A stretch of 24,738 nucleotides of DNA from an uncultured Fusicatenibacter sp. (GCA_902493585.1 CABUPZ010000033.1:1-24738), one strand, 5' to 3'; positions 1 to 6,336 are shown, counted from the stretch's first letter. Made by a program: numbers and translations. Notes: generated by a model not told the origin, from the sequence alone.

Positions 1-11
1 CAACTCCCCTG

Positions 12-29
12 CCCCTCAATCATGAGGGG
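12..29. repeat. 7-bp hairpin upstream of the transposase
   Basis: The arms CCCCTCA (12-18) and TGAGGGG (23-29) are perfectly complementary around a 4-base loop, and a further AGGGG follows at 32-36. It lies 42 bases before the transposase start. IS91-type elements carry small subterminal palindromes at their ends, so this could be the left end of the element. It could also be the terminator of a gene lying before the window, although no proper T tract follows. Confidence 0.4.
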
Positions 30-71
30 TTAGGGGTTTCCTTTTGTTACTTTTTCTTGCATAATAGACTT

Positions 72-1223
72 ATGAATATTTTACAAAGAATCTTTACAGA
101 CCATTATGAAGAAATTTTATATACTCTCCATCCCAGAAAAACCGAGGTGGATAATATCGATAAAATGATCAACTGCGGTGATCCTTCTTTTGGCGGTGCC
201 ATGTACACTTGCCCCCATTGCGGTAACTTCAAATTCGTTCCTTTCCGCTGTCACAGCCGTTTTTGCCCTTCTTGTGGCAACAAATATGCTATGGAACGCA
301 CCACCAGTATGTCTTTCAAACTCGTCAGTGTCCAACACCGTCATTGCGTTTTTACCATTGATGAAAATCTCCGCGTTTTCTTCCTTCAGGACCGTTCTCT
401 CCTTAACTGCCTCTTCCGTTCTGTCTCCAGTGTCATATCACGGATGTTTTTCAACCTGAACCATGTCAAAAATTTTACGCCCGGCTATATCTTGGTTCTT
501 CATACTTTTGGCCGCGACCTCAAATGGAATCCCCACATCCACTGCATCCTTTCCGAAGGCGGCTACAGTGATGATGGTTTCTGGCGTCATGTAAAACACT
601 TTAACTCCAACTATCTCCGTAACTCTTTCCGTACTGCTCTTCTCAATGAACTGGAAGACAGGATTGGTCCTTCTTTCAAAAAAGTAAAAGCGAAATGTTA
701 CACCCAGCATAAACAGGGCTTCTATGTCTATGCAAAACCAAATCTCTGTGATCCCAAAGTAGTGGCGAAATACATTGGCCGCTATCTTGGCAGACCCGTA
801 ATCGCCACATCCAGGATTGACCGCTATGACGGTGATTCTGTTACGTTCCACTATAACCGCCACGAAGATGACGTATATGTGGAAGAAACTCTTCCTGTTA
901 TGGATTTCATTAAACGCCTGATCCGTCACATCCCTGAAAAACACTTTAAAATGATCCGATTCGGCGGCCTGTATGCAAGACATCGTAAGATAGATTCAAA
1001 ACTCCACCACGTCATCTCAAGAGAAAAACACAGAATATACCGCAGCTTCACACAATGGCGGACTGCTATTCTCCTCTCTTTCGGTTATGACCCTTTCGAT
1101 TGTCCCAAATGCCATCATAAAATGGAGTTCCTGGAACTCTATTACAACCACAAGCGCGTATCCCTTGAAGAAATGTACGAGAAATCAATGTCCAGATCTC
1201 GTGGAAAGCGTTCCTCTGCATAG
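72..1223 (+). CDS. IS91-family transposase
   Basis: This is a rolling-circle (HUH/Y2) transposase that nicks one DNA strand at the element's origin. Starting at ATG 72 it has 383 residues, the usual length for the family. An N-terminal zinc-binding domain has cysteine pairs at residues 47/50 and 65/68. The HUH metal site is His155-Ile-His157 inside NPHIHCIL. The paired catalytic tyrosines are Tyr234 and Tyr238 in the motif KYIGRYLGRP. A further CPKC knuckle lies near the C-terminus. The frame is open upstream with a TTG at 57, but the N-terminus MNILQRIF..HYEE is typical of the family, so ATG 72 is preferred. There is no clear Shine-Dalgarno sequence. All catalytic residues are present and no frameshift is seen, so the enzyme is probably intact. 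Confidence 0.9.
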   Translation: MNILQRIFTDHYEEILYTLHPRKTEVDNIDKMINCGDPSFGGAMYTCPHCGNFKFVPFRCHSRFCPSCGNKYAMERTTSMSFKLVSVQHRHCVFTIDENLRVFFLQDRSLLNCLFRSVSSVISRMFFNLNHVKNFTPGYILVLHTFGRDLKWNPHIHCILSEGGYSDDGFWRHVKHFNSNYLRNSFRTALLNELEDRIGPSFKKVKAKCYTQHKQGFYVYAKPNLCDPKVVAKYIGRYLGRPVIATSRIDRYDGDSVTFHYNRHEDDVYVEETLPVMDFIKRLIRHIPEKHFKMIRFGGLYARHRKIDSKLHHVISREKHRIYRSFTQWRTAILLSFGYDPFDCPKCHHKMEFLELYYNHKRVSLEEMYEKSMSRSRGKRSSA

Positions 1224-1263
1224 CTCTTTTATGCTATAATCCTCTCAAAGGAGGATACTTACC

Positions 1264-1440
1264 ATGAAATCAGATGTCGAGGCACTGCGCAAAAAATACA
1301 TAGAAAATCCACCGGAAGGAATGACATCCGAGGACATTCGCCATATGAGCGAGGATGACCTTCTGGATATGGATTATTTTCTTAACGAAGACGATCCCTT
1401 TGACGATGTATTGGGTGAAGAAGGCTTTTATATCTTCTAA
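1264..1440 (+). CDS. Small acidic companion protein of the IS91-like element
   Basis: A 58-codon gene starts 40 bases after the transposase stop. A good Shine-Dalgarno sequence (AAAGGAGGA) ends 7 to 8 bases before its ATG. The product is very acidic in its second half (SEDDLLDMDYFLNEDDPFDD) and ends with an aromatic tail (GFYIF). It has no signal peptide, membrane segment or recognisable domain. It lies inside the hairpin that probably ends the element, on the same strand as the transposase and probably co-transcribed. It may be a helper or regulator of transposition, an anti-host factor, or a passenger. Function unknown. The ribosome binding site and the tight spacing make a real gene likely. 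Confidence 0.7.
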   Translation: MKSDVEALRKKYIENPPEGMTSEDIRHMSEDDLLDMDYFLNEDDPFDDVLGEEGFYIF

Positions 1441-1467
1441 ACCATTCACCGTCTTAGCGTCATGCCC

Positions 1468-1515
1468 AGAATCTCTGTTTGTCTAACATACATTCGATAA
1501 ACAGAGATTCTTTTT
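1468..1515 (+). terminator. 13-bp hairpin with T tract: terminator and/or right end of IS91 element
   Basis: A perfect 13-bp inverted repeat (1468-1480 and 1499-1511) with an 18-base loop is followed by TTTTT at 1511-1515. It lies 27 bases after the stop of the small acidic gene, so it can terminate the transposase transcript. IS91-like elements also need a hairpin next to their replication origin or terminus, and this is the best candidate on the right side. Confidence 0.65.
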
Positions 1516-1552
1516 ATCCTTAAAAAAATCGAAATTTCCTATAAAGTAAAGT

Positions 1553-1600
1553 AAAAAAACAGAAGAACGTCAACGGCACAAAGGCTTTGACATTCTTCTG
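1553..1600 (-). terminator. Terminator of the DUF3793-flavodoxin-DUF2325 unit
   Basis: The 14-bp arms at 1560-1573 and 1587-1600 pair with one mismatch around a 13-base loop. On the minus strand the stem is followed by seven T residues (1553-1559). It lies 56 bases after the DUF2325 stop codon. This is a strong intrinsic terminator on the minus strand. Confidence 0.85.
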
Positions 1601-1602
1601 CT

Positions 1603-1625
1603 TGTAATCATTCAGTCAGCGGAAC
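1603..1625. repeat. Degenerate copy (D) of the dispersed palindromic repeat
   Basis: This segment matches the left part of copy B (19167-19189) at 20 of 23 positions, including TGTAA, CATTCAG and GAAC. The right outer arm is lost, so it no longer folds well. It lies between the DUF2325 stop and its terminator, the same kind of position (just after a gene's 3' end) as the other copies. It could be coincidence. Confidence 0.4.
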
Positions 1626-1655
1626 TTTTGCTTCTGCTTTTCATCGTTCCACTGA

Positions 1656-1943
1656 TCAAACAGCTGCGCACTGTCTCTCAAGGATTTCGTTCAGAGCGTT
1701 TGCGCTGCTGGTATGGCATCTGACAATCTCCGTGTCACATTTTCTGGCTTCATCCACTGCTGTCTTGATCATCTTATGGGATACCGTGTTGGTGAACAGC
1801 ACCATCAGGTCCGGGGATCCGATCTGTTTGTTCAGATCCGCAGACATCTGGGTGAAGACTTTTGCCTTATAGTTATACTTTTTGCAGATTTGTTTGTATT
1901 TTGTCACCATTCTGTCATGGCCTCCAACAATCACAACACTCAT
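1656..1943 (-). CDS. DUF2325 domain protein
   Basis: This 95-residue protein starts MSVVIVGGHDRM and has a short alternating hydrophobic/charged pattern that suggests a small alpha/beta (Rossmann-like) fold. I recognise it as DUF2325, a family of small cytosolic proteins of unknown biochemical function. Cysteines at about 20, 69, 75 and 92 could bind metal or sense redox state, but no standard metal motif is visible. The ATG is preceded by AAGGAGAG. It is the last gene of the unit DUF3793-flavodoxin-DUF2325, 18 bases after the flavodoxin stop, and a strong terminator follows. Its place next to feo and a flavodoxin suggests a role in low-iron physiology, which is inference. Confidence 0.8.
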   Translation of the reverse strand: MSVVIVGGHDRMVTKYKQICKKYNYKAKVFTQMSADLNKQIGSPDLMVLFTNTVSHKMIKTAVDEARKCDTEIVRCHTSSANALNEILERQCAAV

Positions 1944-1961
1944 AAACGCTCTCCTTTCTCT

Positions 1962-2393
1962 TTAAGCTTCTGTCAGCTTCGCACCAAGCTTCTCACATGC
2001 GGCGATTCCGTCTTCATCCGGTGTATTATTGCAGATCAGCCCCTCGCCTCCCACAATCTGTGCGCCTGCTTTTTCCATTCTCTCTGCCCAGATACGCATC
2101 CATTCACCGTCGCCCCAGTCATAGGAACCGAACAGCGCGATCTTCTTTCCAGACACGGAATCTTCCAGTTCAGCTACCAGAGGCTCCACAACGGAATCTT
2201 CCAGTTCCTCGGCTCCCATTGCCGGGCAGCCAAGAGCAAACACCTGGTCATCGTTGAAATCGGAAGCAGAGACATTGTCCGCTTCCAGCAGCTGTGCTTC
2301 TCCGCCTGCGGATTCGATTCCTCTGGCGATTGCCTCTGCCATTGCCTCTGTATTTCCTGTGCCGCTCCAATATACTACTTTGATCTTGCTCAT
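1962..2393 (-). CDS. Short-chain flavodoxin
   Basis: This is a 143-residue FMN-binding electron carrier that can replace ferredoxin when iron is scarce. The phosphate-binding loop is SGTGNTE at residues 10-16. The second FMN loop is around GCPAMGAEELED (55-66), and the third is GSYDWGDGEWM (about 89-99), with aromatic residues suited to stack on the isoalloxazine ring. The length is normal for the short-chain class. Its ATG overlaps the stop of the DUF3793 gene by four bases (ATGA), and its ribosome binding site (AAGGAGG) lies inside the end of that gene, so the two are translationally coupled. The GTTAG-N6-CTAAC operator upstream suggests expression under iron limitation. Confidence 0.92.
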   Translation of the reverse strand: MSKIKVVYWSGTGNTEAMAEAIARGIESAGGEAQLLEADNVSASDFNDDQVFALGCPAMGAEELEDSVVEPLVAELEDSVSGKKIALFGSYDWGDGEWMRIWAERMEKAGAQIVGGEGLICNNTPDEDGIAACEKLGAKLTEA

Positions 2394-2947
2394 GCTGAAA
2401 TCCTCCTTACATTCTGTTCTTTTAACAGGACCGCAAGCATCTGTTTTCTTGCCCTGTCATAGCTTTGGAAAAGCTGTCTTGCTTTCTCCACATCTCCGTA
2501 TACTTTCCAGTACCCGGAATAAAGGTAATTTTTCCCTTTGTTCCTGATGAATCCCTGCACATCCTCCAGCGGATAGCCCAACAGGATCCCCAGTTCATGA
2601 GGGTATTCCCCCTCGTTCTCCCGATGCTCCAAAAGGCGCATCCGGACATTATTGAGAACTGCCGGAAGAGAAAAAGAAGTATAGCCCATTGCTTGAAAAA
2701 ACCGGCGGATTTCTTCTTTTTTCAGAATCTCCTTCAGTTCCTCTTCCCGGTACAGCAGCCACATATCTCTCTGATTTCCGCGATACAACAGACATCTGCT
2801 GACCCCCGCCTTCCTGGTCTGCACTTCGAGAACTTCTGTGTCCTCCGGACAGAGCATCATCAGGCTGGAGGGCTTTACGCGCAGAAAGGTAGGCGCGCAC
2901 TGGGATGCAAGCTGGATCGATATCTTTCTGTTTCTTACTTCCGGCAT
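2390..2947 (-). CDS. DUF3793 family protein
   Basis: This 185-residue protein carries the characteristic DUF3793 segment HELGILLGYPLEDVQGFI (about residues 118-135), followed by a Y/W-rich stretch (YLYSGYWKVYGD). The family is soluble and biochemically uncharacterised, and I recall it mostly from Clostridia. An in-frame ATG lies 24 bases upstream (2971), but it has no ribosome binding site and overlaps the regulatory region. The ATG at 2947 has AGGAGG five bases before it, so I chose that. It is the first gene of the unit with the flavodoxin and DUF2325. A GTTAG-N6-CTAAC palindrome lies about 31 bases upstream, pointing to co-regulation with feo. A role in heme or iron handling is possible but unproven. 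Confidence 0.85.
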   Translation of the reverse strand: MPEVRNRKISIQLASQCAPTFLRVKPSSLMMLCPEDTEVLEVQTRKAGVSRCLLYRGNQRDMWLLYREEELKEILKKEEIRRFFQAMGYTSFSLPAVLNNVRMRLLEHRENEGEYPHELGILLGYPLEDVQGFIRNKGKNYLYSGYWKVYGDVEKARQLFQSYDRARKQMLAVLLKEQNVRRISA

Positions 2948-2977
2948 ATGTTCCTCCTTTTTTATTTCCATTTTTTA

Positions 2978-2993
2978 GTTAGTTTTTGCTAAC
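2978..2993. promoter_or_regulatory. Operator-like palindrome GTTAG-N6-CTAAC
   Basis: The arms GTTAG (2978-2982) and CTAAC (2989-2993) are separated by six bases. The same arm and spacer geometry occurs twice at the feo promoter (6152-6167, 6177-6192). It lies just upstream of DUF3793 and just downstream of the feo terminator. TTAG/CTAA half-sites recall those of DtxR/IdeR-type iron repressors, although the spacing differs from the IdeR consensus. I see no convincing -35/-10 pair here. Confidence 0.6.
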
Positions 2994-3004
2994 CATTAGA
3001 GTGA

Positions 3005-3032
3005 AAAATCAGGATACCTGTGCCGGTATCCT
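3005..3032 (-). terminator. Terminator of the feo operon
   Basis: The arms AGGATACC (3011-3018) and GGTATCCT (3025-3032) pair perfectly around a 6-base loop. On the minus strand the stem is followed by a T-rich run complementary to 3005-3009. The first arm overlaps the stop codon of the Cys-rich feo gene. It separates feo from the DUF3793 unit, although read-through is possible. Confidence 0.75.
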
Positions 3033-3219
3033 ATTTTTCCGACTTTGATGTTTTTGTATGGCTAGTCACTGGATGGCAGCCGGTACATCCCGCACAGCTT
3101 CCGCCGCATCCGCCGCAGGCTTTTGCAGCCTTTTTCTGCCGAATGATCGAGCGTATCGCAAGAGCTACCACGCAGATCAGAAGAATCGATACAATGACTG
3201 TTCCTGGAGTCATAACCAC
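3031..3219 (-). CDS. FeoB-associated Cys-rich membrane protein
   Basis: This is a 60 to 62-residue protein with one N-terminal membrane segment (about residues 6-24: TVIVSILLICVVALAI), a basic stretch (RSIIRQKKAAK) and a cysteine-rich tail (CGGCGGSCAGCTGCH). It matches the FeoB-associated Cys-rich family, thought to help ferrous iron transport by FeoB, perhaps by binding Fe(II). The start is either GTG 3219, with AAGGA about 9 bases upstream, or ATG 3213, two codons later. It is the last gene of the feo operon, 93 bases after the 43-residue membrane protein, with a hairpin in that gap. Its stop lies within the terminator stem. Confidence 0.85.
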   Translation of the reverse strand: MVMTPGTVIVSILLICVVALAIRSIIRQKKAAKACGGCGGSCAGCTGCHPVTSHTKTSKSEK

Positions 3220-3247
3220 ACCCCGCTTTCCTTCAAAGTCTTTTTCC

Positions 3248-3278
3248 GGCGGACTGTCCGGTGACAGCCCGCCTTTTT
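3248..3278 (+). terminator. Terminator-like hairpin facing against the feo operon
   Basis: The arms GGCGG-A-CTGTC (3248-3258) and GACAG-C-CCGCC (3263-3273) form a GC-rich stem with one A/C mismatch and a 4-base loop. The T tract (3274-3278) is on the plus strand, opposite to the surrounding genes. On the minus strand no T tract follows. It may stop antisense transcription, or act as an mRNA stability or processing hairpin between two feo genes. Confidence 0.55.
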
Positions 3279-3312
3279 ACTTATTATACTACTTTTTTAT
3301 ATAACTGATACG

Positions 3313-3444
3313 TTATTTTTTCCGTTCCTTCCACTTTTTTCTCAAATACCGGATCAGAGAGGAAATTCCCACTCCCACCAAATACAGAATGACCAGGAAC
3401 AGAACCATCCAGCCCATAGATACTGCCGACTCAGTTCCTCCCAT
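3313..3444 (-). CDS. 43-residue single-pass membrane protein in the feo operon
   Basis: An ATG four bases after the feoB stop codon opens a 43-codon frame ending in TAA. A short N-terminus (MGGTESAVSMG) is followed by one hydrophobic helix (about residues 11-31, WMVLFLVILYLVGVGISSL) and a strongly basic tail (RYLRKKWKERKK), so it should sit in the membrane with the C-terminus inside. The feoB end supplies a GAGG-type ribosome binding site, so translation is probably coupled to feoB. I do not recognise the family. The place suggests a small subunit or stabiliser of FeoB, perhaps filling the role of FeoC. Its shortness means automatic annotation may miss it. Confidence 0.75.
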   Translation of the reverse strand: MGGTESAVSMGWMVLFLVILYLVGVGISSLIRYLRKKWKERKK

Positions 3445-3448
3445 AGGA

Positions 3449-5632
3449 TTATGCCTCGGCTACGGAACGTTTCGTCTTGAACTGCTGTCCTTTATACGGA
3501 TCCGGACGGAATAACAGGAACAGGAACGCAATCACAAAGACGATCGCGATCACAGTGCCCACACCAAAGCTTGCCGCGCCAGTAATAACAGCGCCGATCT
3601 GATATACCATAAATGTCACGATGTATGCAAAGATATTCTGGAACAGGATCGCAAACCAGAACCATTTCCGGCTGTTCATCTCTTTTGCCATGGTGGAAAT
3701 TGCCGCCAGACACGGAGAATCCAGAAGATTAAACAGCAGGAAGCTGAACGCCGCGATCGCAGACGGGAACCATGTGCCAACCGCACCTGCAACAGTGCCT
3801 GCGTCTTCCACATCCCCGGCTACATTTGCCAGAGTACCCATAGTACTTACGATCGCCTCTTTTGCGGAAAAACCGGAGATAGAAGCTGCAACAGATGCCC
3901 ATGCATGATCGCCCAGACCAAATCCCAGCGGTGCAAAGATTACCGCGATTGCTCCTCCGATTGCCGCCAGAAGACTGTCGGAAGCATTTTCCACTGCTCC
4001 AAAACTTCCGTCAACAAATCCGTATCCCGCAAGGAACCACATCACGATACATGCCAGAAGCAGGATCGTACCGGCTTTCACAATAAAGCCTTTCAGTCTC
4101 TCCCATACATGAAGAAGAACTGTTTTTGCCTGCGGAATATGGTATGCAGGAAGTTCCATAACGAACGGAGCCGCCTCGCCGTGGAACGGCTTTGTCTTTT
4201 TCAGAATGATCGCAGAAACAAGAACTGCCACAATTCCGATCACATACATGATAAAGGTAAGAGCGCCTGCCGGGAAACCGGTGATCTTGCTTCCGATTAC
4301 ACCGCCCATCAGGGCAATCACAGGAAGTTTTGCTCCGCAGGGAATGAACGTAGCCGTCATGATTGTAAGACGTCTGTCATTGTCATTCTCAATGGTTTTG
4401 GAAGCCATGATACCAGGGATTCCACAACCGGAGGAGATCAGCAACGGAATAAAGCTCTTGCCGGAAAGACCGAATTTACGGAAAATACGGTCCATGACAA
4501 ACGCAATACGAACCATATAACCGCAGTCTTCCAGAATGGACAGCAGTACAAACAGGATCGCCATCTGAGGAACAAATCCAAGAACTGCGCCCAGACCGCC
4601 GATAATACCATTTACGATCAGGTCTGTCAGGAATGCTGCCGCGCCGATTGCCTCAAGTCCGCTGGTTACCGCGTCCTGAATCGCCACAACAAAGACATCG
4701 TTGGTCCAGTCGGTTACATAGGTGCCGAGGGTCGTTACCGCAATGGCATAAACGACATACATCACCACAAGGAAAATCGGAATACCGAGTACACGGTTGG
4801 TTACGATCCGGTCAATCTTGTCGGAGGTCGTCATCTTTTCCTTCGGTTTTTTCACATACTTGGTGACCAGAGAAGTTATGTACTCATATCTTTCATTGGT
4901 GATGATGGACTCTGTATCGTCATCCATCGTCTTTTCCAGATCTGCGATCACCGTATCCGCTTTGCTCTTTGCAGATGCTGGCAGTTTCAGTTCTTCCAGA
5001 ACTTTGCTGTCCCTCTCCAGAACTTTGATCGCATACCAGCGTCTCTGCTCCGCCGCGATGCTGGTTGGAAGAACTTCTTCCACAGCGTTGATCGCCGCTT
5101 CCACCTGAGAAGAAAAGCATGCTTTCGGTTCTGCGGTTTTTTGTTTGGAAGCCTCCGCCACAGCCGTTTTTACCGCTTCCTGTACACCAGTTCCTTTCAG
5201 CGCGGATGTTTTCACAATGGTACATCCCAGTGCTTTTTCCAACCCTTTGGTGTCGATCTTGATCCCGCTCTTATCCAGCAGGTCTGCCATATTCAGAGCG
5301 ATGACCACCGGAATTCCAAGTTCCAGTACCTGCGTTGTCAGATACAGGTTTCTCTCAATATTGGTTGCATCCACAAGATTCAGTACGGCTTCCGGACGCT
5401 CCTTCATCAGATAATCCCGGCTCACCACTTCTTCCAGTGTATAAGGGGACAGAGAATAAATACCAGGAAGGTCGGTGATAACGACATCCTTCTGTCCTTT
5501 CCATCGTCCTTCTTTTTTCTCCACCGTAACGCCAGGCCAGTTGCCGACATACTGATTTGCGCCTGTCAGAGCGTTAAACATGGTGGTTTTGCCACAGTTC
5601 GGATTTCCCGCCAACGCAATTTTAGTTGCCAT
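3449..5632 (-). CDS. feoB: Ferrous iron transporter FeoB
   Basis: This is the GTP-gated Fe(II) permease of the cytoplasmic membrane, 727 residues. The N-terminal G domain shows G1 GNPNCGKT (9-16), G3 DLPG (54-57), G4 NMAD (114-117) and a likely G5 SALKG near 140. A linker with helical GDI-like features follows. The membrane part has repeated hydrophobic segments and the Cys-containing gate motif GCGIPGIMASKTI. The chosen start is ATG 5632, nine bases after AGAGG; an ATG two codons earlier (5638) is too close to that site. The gene is intact. It follows two feoA genes and precedes two tiny membrane proteins, a complete Feo system. The operator boxes at 6145-6192 suggest iron repression. Confidence 0.97.
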   Translation of the reverse strand: MATKIALAGNPNCGKTTMFNALTGANQYVGNWPGVTVEKKEGRWKGQKDVVITDLPGIYSLSPYTLEEVVSRDYLMKERPEAVLNLVDATNIERNLYLTTQVLELGIPVVIALNMADLLDKSGIKIDTKGLEKALGCTIVKTSALKGTGVQEAVKTAVAEASKQKTAEPKACFSSQVEAAINAVEEVLPTSIAAEQRRWYAIKVLERDSKVLEELKLPASAKSKADTVIADLEKTMDDDTESIITNERYEYITSLVTKYVKKPKEKMTTSDKIDRIVTNRVLGIPIFLVVMYVVYAIAVTTLGTYVTDWTNDVFVVAIQDAVTSGLEAIGAAAFLTDLIVNGIIGGLGAVLGFVPQMAILFVLLSILEDCGYMVRIAFVMDRIFRKFGLSGKSFIPLLISSGCGIPGIMASKTIENDNDRRLTIMTATFIPCGAKLPVIALMGGVIGSKITGFPAGALTFIMYVIGIVAVLVSAIILKKTKPFHGEAAPFVMELPAYHIPQAKTVLLHVWERLKGFIVKAGTILLLACIVMWFLAGYGFVDGSFGAVENASDSLLAAIGGAIAVIFAPLGFGLGDHAWASVAASISGFSAKEAIVSTMGTLANVAGDVEDAGTVAGAVGTWFPSAIAAFSFLLFNLLDSPCLAAISTMAKEMNSRKWFWFAILFQNIFAYIVTFMVYQIGAVITGAASFGVGTVIAIVFVIAFLFLLFRPDPYKGQQFKTKRSVAEA

Positions 5633-5651
5633 AACCATTTACCTCTTTTTC

Positions 5652-5873
5652 TTATTCCATTTCAATACAGTCTGCATCATCTTTTCTCAGAGAGAGTTCA
5701 TATCCTCGAATCGTCACTTCCACCGGGTCACCGAGCGGAGCAACTTTGCGGACATAAATCTCACTGCCTTTTGTGATGCCCATATCCATGATTCGGCGTT
5801 TCAGCGCGCCTTCCCCGTGCAGTTTCTTCACGCGGGCGATACTTCCGACCGGAATGTCTCGTAAAGTTTTCAA
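5652..5873 (-). CDS. feoA: FeoA-domain protein (second copy, TTG start)
   Basis: This is a 73-residue FeoA/SH3-like protein that works with FeoB at the cytoplasmic face. Typical features are SIARVKKLHGEGALKRRIMDMGITKGSEIYVRKVAPLGDPVEV and the ending RGYELSLRKDDADCIEM (shown in part). The reading frame extends upstream to an ATG at 5930, but that would overlap the preceding feoA by 44 bases. A TTG at 5873 has AAGGAGG eight bases before it, and the FeoA domain begins immediately after (KTLRDIPVG). I therefore take TTG as the start. It lies 13 bases after the first feoA and 19 bases before feoB. Confidence 0.9.
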   Translation of the reverse strand: MKTLRDIPVGSIARVKKLHGEGALKRRIMDMGITKGSEIYVRKVAPLGDPVEVTIRGYELSLRKDDADCIEME

Positions 5874-5886
5874 TTTTGTCCCCTCC

Positions 5887-6096
5887 TTAAACCATAATCT
5901 TGTTAGCCATTTCCCGGCTGATCGCAACACGGGAATCCTTGACGTTGACGATCAAATTTCCATTCAGGCTGGAAATCACCGTCACCGCTCCTCCGACCAC
6001 AAACCCAAGGGTTTCCAGATGGCGTTTTGTCTCGTCGTTACCTCCGACTCGTTTTATGTAATTGGTTTCACCAGCTTTTGCCATTGTCAAAGGCAT
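5887..6096 (-). CDS. feoA: FeoA-domain protein (first copy)
   Basis: This 69-residue FeoA protein is the first gene of the feo operon. Typical motifs are IKRVGG near residue 15, HLETLGFVVGGAVTVIS in the middle and NLIVNVKDSRVAISREMA near the end. The best start is ATG 6096, eight bases after AAGGAG. A GTG three codons earlier sits directly on the ribosome binding site, and an ATG four codons later is also possible. It differs clearly from the second FeoA, so the pair is not a recent duplication. The promoter with two operator palindromes lies 79 to 107 bases upstream. Confidence 0.93.
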   Translation of the reverse strand: MPLTMAKAGETNYIKRVGGNDETKRHLETLGFVVGGAVTVISSLNGNLIVNVKDSRVAISREMANKIMV

Positions 6097-6144
6097 CCTC
6101 CTCACTCCTTTCCGGCACCCTTTTTCTTTGTGTGTCTATTTCCA

Positions 6145-6174
6145 ATATTCAGTTAGTATTTTCTAACTGAATAT
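6145..6174. promoter_or_regulatory. feo operator 1: 12-bp palindrome around GTTAG-N6-CTAAC
   Basis: The arms ATATTCAGTTAG (6145-6156) and CTAACTGAATAT (6163-6174) are perfect complements with a 6-base AT spacer. It lies directly downstream of the feo -10 hexamer, so a bound repressor would block transcription. It shares its core with operator 2 and with the site at 2978-2993. The likely ligand is an iron-responsive repressor of the DtxR or a similar class, which is inference. Confidence 0.75.
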
Positions 6175-6203
6175 ATGTTAGCAGTTACTAACTATTTTGT
6201 CAA
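6175..6203 (-). promoter_or_regulatory. Promoter of the feo operon
   Basis: Read on the minus strand, -35 is TTGACA (complement of 6198-6203) and -10 is TAACAT (6175-6180), with a 17-base spacer. Operator 2 fills the spacer and overlaps the -10. Operator 1 follows it directly. The -35 is consensus and the -10 matches at 4 of 6 positions. Confidence 0.7.
6177..6192. promoter_or_regulatory. feo operator 2: GTTAG-N6-CTAAC inside the promoter
   Basis: GTTAG (6177-6181) and CTAAC (6188-6192) flank a 6-base spacer. The centre is 25 bases from that of operator 1, about two and a half helical turns. It sits between -35 and -10, the classic position for steric repression. Confidence 0.7.
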
Positions 6204-6234
6204 CTATTTTTTGGAAATTTTTAATAACCATCTG

Positions 6235-6279
6235 AAAAAAGCGAAGGAGCCGATCCTTTCACAGATCAAGCTCCTCCGC
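6235..6279 (-). terminator. Terminator after the cyclase gene (possibly bidirectional)
   Basis: The arms 6241-6250 and 6270-6279 form a 10-bp stem with one A/C mismatch. On the minus strand it is followed by six T residues (6235-6240), and on the plus strand by a T-rich run at about 6284-6288. It ends the cyclase transcript and insulates the feo promoter. Confidence 0.75.
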
Positions 6280-6336
6280 TTCGATTTTTCATGCTTTTTA
6301 TTTGATCCTTTTATGCATTTCGCATACTCTCTATTC

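Larger units (their letters stand above)
1..1515 (+). mobile_element. IS91-family insertion element (ends uncertain)
   Basis: The unit consists of a Y2/HUH transposase gene, a 58-codon companion gene, and a hairpin on each side (12-29 and 1468-1511). IS91-type elements move by rolling-circle replication, lack long terminal inverted repeats and make no target duplication, so their ends cannot be fixed by eye. I take the right limit as the 13-bp inverted repeat ending near 1515. The left limit may lie before the window. Everything to the right reads on the opposite strand, which fits an inserted element. The boundaries are inference. Confidence 0.5.

Noticed and set aside
3905..5776. 623-codon open frame on the plus strand opposite feoB
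   Set aside because: It is a shadow of feoB: no ribosome binding site, low-complexity His/Arg-rich product, no family resemblance.
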